DNA of 64,000 nucleotides, taken from assembly GCA_040954595.2 (NCBI GenBank), contig CM082595.2, forward strand, positions 7,006,001 through 7,070,000. The letters are read 5' to 3'. The DNA is from Balanoglossus misakiensis (lineage: Eukaryota > Hemichordata). Below the pieces are notes generated by a model, which saw nothing but the letters and a program-made list of their open reading frames with translations, was not told where the DNA came from and ran no database searches. How positions within the stretch are numbered: the stretch's first letter is position 1; each line of letters starts with the position of its first letter. Shown piece after piece: positions 62,534-64,000 of the stretch. A program made the translations under genes and the position numbers.

Positions 62534-64000
62534 ACATCACCATGAAATGCATGTCCACACGACATCAAAAACAGTGAAATTTGGGAGAAAATTTAGAGGC
62601 TGCGGCGATAAATTTACGATTGATCGCATTCCATGGCAACAAAGTTCAAACTGAACCAATGTCACTTTCACAATTTTTGGAGTTATTTTCCACATTTTGA
62701 AGTAAAATTCAGAACAGAAATTAATTGTAGGTGCAGTCGCTACATGTACTGAGTGGAGGCAAAATAAACTGAGGGAGTTTTGAGTAATTTTTGCAGTTTA
62801 TTTTGAGGGATTTTGAGACAAGACTGTTTGAAACTGAATGCAATCCGTCAACTTGGCATGTAAACAATCAAAAATTGGGTTCTTTTTTTCAAATTTGCAA
62901 AGACATTTCTGAAAGAAAAATAGTTCAGTTTACAGTCGCTTCATGTAACGAGTATAAACAATCCAAATCTGAGTCGTTTTGGAATATTTTTACTCGTTTT
63001 TTTGATGAATTTTGACATGGAGGGGTCTGAAAGTTATGATGTGAGGTCCATTTCCCATCAGATCTCCAAATTGCATCCAAAAGGATGAAGGCGATTCATC
63101 AATTTATGTGTGCAAAATGATTCTAAAAACTTACCTGTAAATCGCCTGATATATATTGTATTGTGATCTGTAAATATTTCCATTCTGTAGTCCAAAATTG
63201 TTGTTATTTCAAATATATATGAACAAGGGATGTGAACCATGTGAACGGCGAAGTTTTACCGCCATGATTTGCATATCCACTTTTGATTAATCATGGTGTA
63301 GAGGGCGCACTCAGAGCTCGATGAGACTAGCGTGAAAAGTAACTTTGCAGTTCTATGTTAATCAGATATGTACAGAAAGTTTGTTTTTCATTTTATTTAG
63401 TCGATTTCAAGGAGTAAAATTTCGCTGTCTGGCTGACAAGCGTTAATACAGCCATCTGATTCAGAGGCAGCAACTGAAATATCAACAGTAGGGGGCGCTA
63501 TGACCATTTTTGCTATAAGGCCGATGACTCTGGCAGTTACGTTCTCGATCGTCCTGATGTTTTGAGGCCACTGTCCTTTTGCCCGAGAGAAACATGCAAC
63601 TTTGGCAAGCAAAGATGACTTGCGCAGATTGTATGATACTCTAGCATGCTTTCTTTGTTTTAGGTGATATTTTCGTAACTAAAATGTACATAGTGAGTAA
63701 ACAATTAGTATAAAGTTGTTTATTGTGTTATTTTGAGTTTTTATTGCAAATAATCACATGCTGTTTGTATTTACTTTTTTTAAATTTGTTTAAACTTTAA
63801 ATGTAGTTGAATGTTTAGCTGAGAAAGTGCATCTGTATATGGCACCCTGATTTCACCAATAATTTAATGGCTGACAGTCGTATTACTATTGTTAAGTCAT
63901 TTTATTGAATCCAAGAATTTATGATGGAATTGGACGTTTGTAACTAGCATGCGTCAGTTTGCAACATATATCTACATGTAATAAATGGAAATGTGATAAA
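62534..64000. other. 3' flank of the GT/NHL gene
   Basis: Likely 3' UTR to about 62770, where AATAAA occurs (62763). The rest is AT-rich with no exon I can support. A 71-codon minus-strand frame (63397-63612) has unremarkable composition and no splice context. Confidence 0.45.

Overview
The window is eukaryotic nuclear DNA. Genes are split into many short exons with GT-AG junctions, introns are AT-rich and full of small palindromic transposons, and several genes are clear animal orthologues. The mix (CCDC150, WRAP73, MRPL51, SLC22 and THAP genes, plus a glycosyltransferase-like/NHL protein) and the style of intron fit an invertebrate deuterostome such as a hemichordate or lancelet. I cannot name the species. 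Most gene models come from joining exons by phase and homology; single open reading frames do not show them.

Layout. 570-5393 (+): last ten exons of CCDC150, whose 5' part lies outside the window. 8443-10103 and 11485-13560 (+): a tandem pair of three-exon genes for small secreted eight-cysteine proteins that I do not recognise. 16128-16920 (-): MRPL51, two exons. 17165-26683 (+): WRAP73, thirteen exons, divergent from MRPL51 across a shared promoter of about 245 bp. 28836-41086 (+): an SLC22 organic cation transporter gene, ten exons, with a four-exon THAP-domain gene nested on the opposite strand in its fourth intron (33775-36221). An orphan copy of SLC22 exon 3 follows at 41444-41598. 45721-62533 (+): a multidomain gene with two partial and one full GT4-type glycosyltransferase-like unit, a helical and coiled-coil region with a five-unit 54-bp repeat, an acidic linker with a duplicated exon, and an NHL beta-propeller.

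The multidomain gene is the most interesting locus. One exon is split by a block of about 7.77 kb made of five head-to-tail copies of a Helentron-like element (51071-58838). The reading frame fits on both sides of the block. A single in-frame TGA (61763-61765) also precedes the propeller. This assembly therefore seems to encode an interrupted allele, or a gene now ending at the insertion.

Repeats make up much of the rest: ten copies of one TTAA-flanked foldback MITE family, two other TTAA-flanked families, a TA-flanked mariner-type MITE, a PIF/Harbinger-like element with TAA duplications, LINE 3' ends, an 18-copy 31-bp minisatellite, a ~187-bp tandem repeat, a perfect 44-bp-arm hairpin and several microsatellites.
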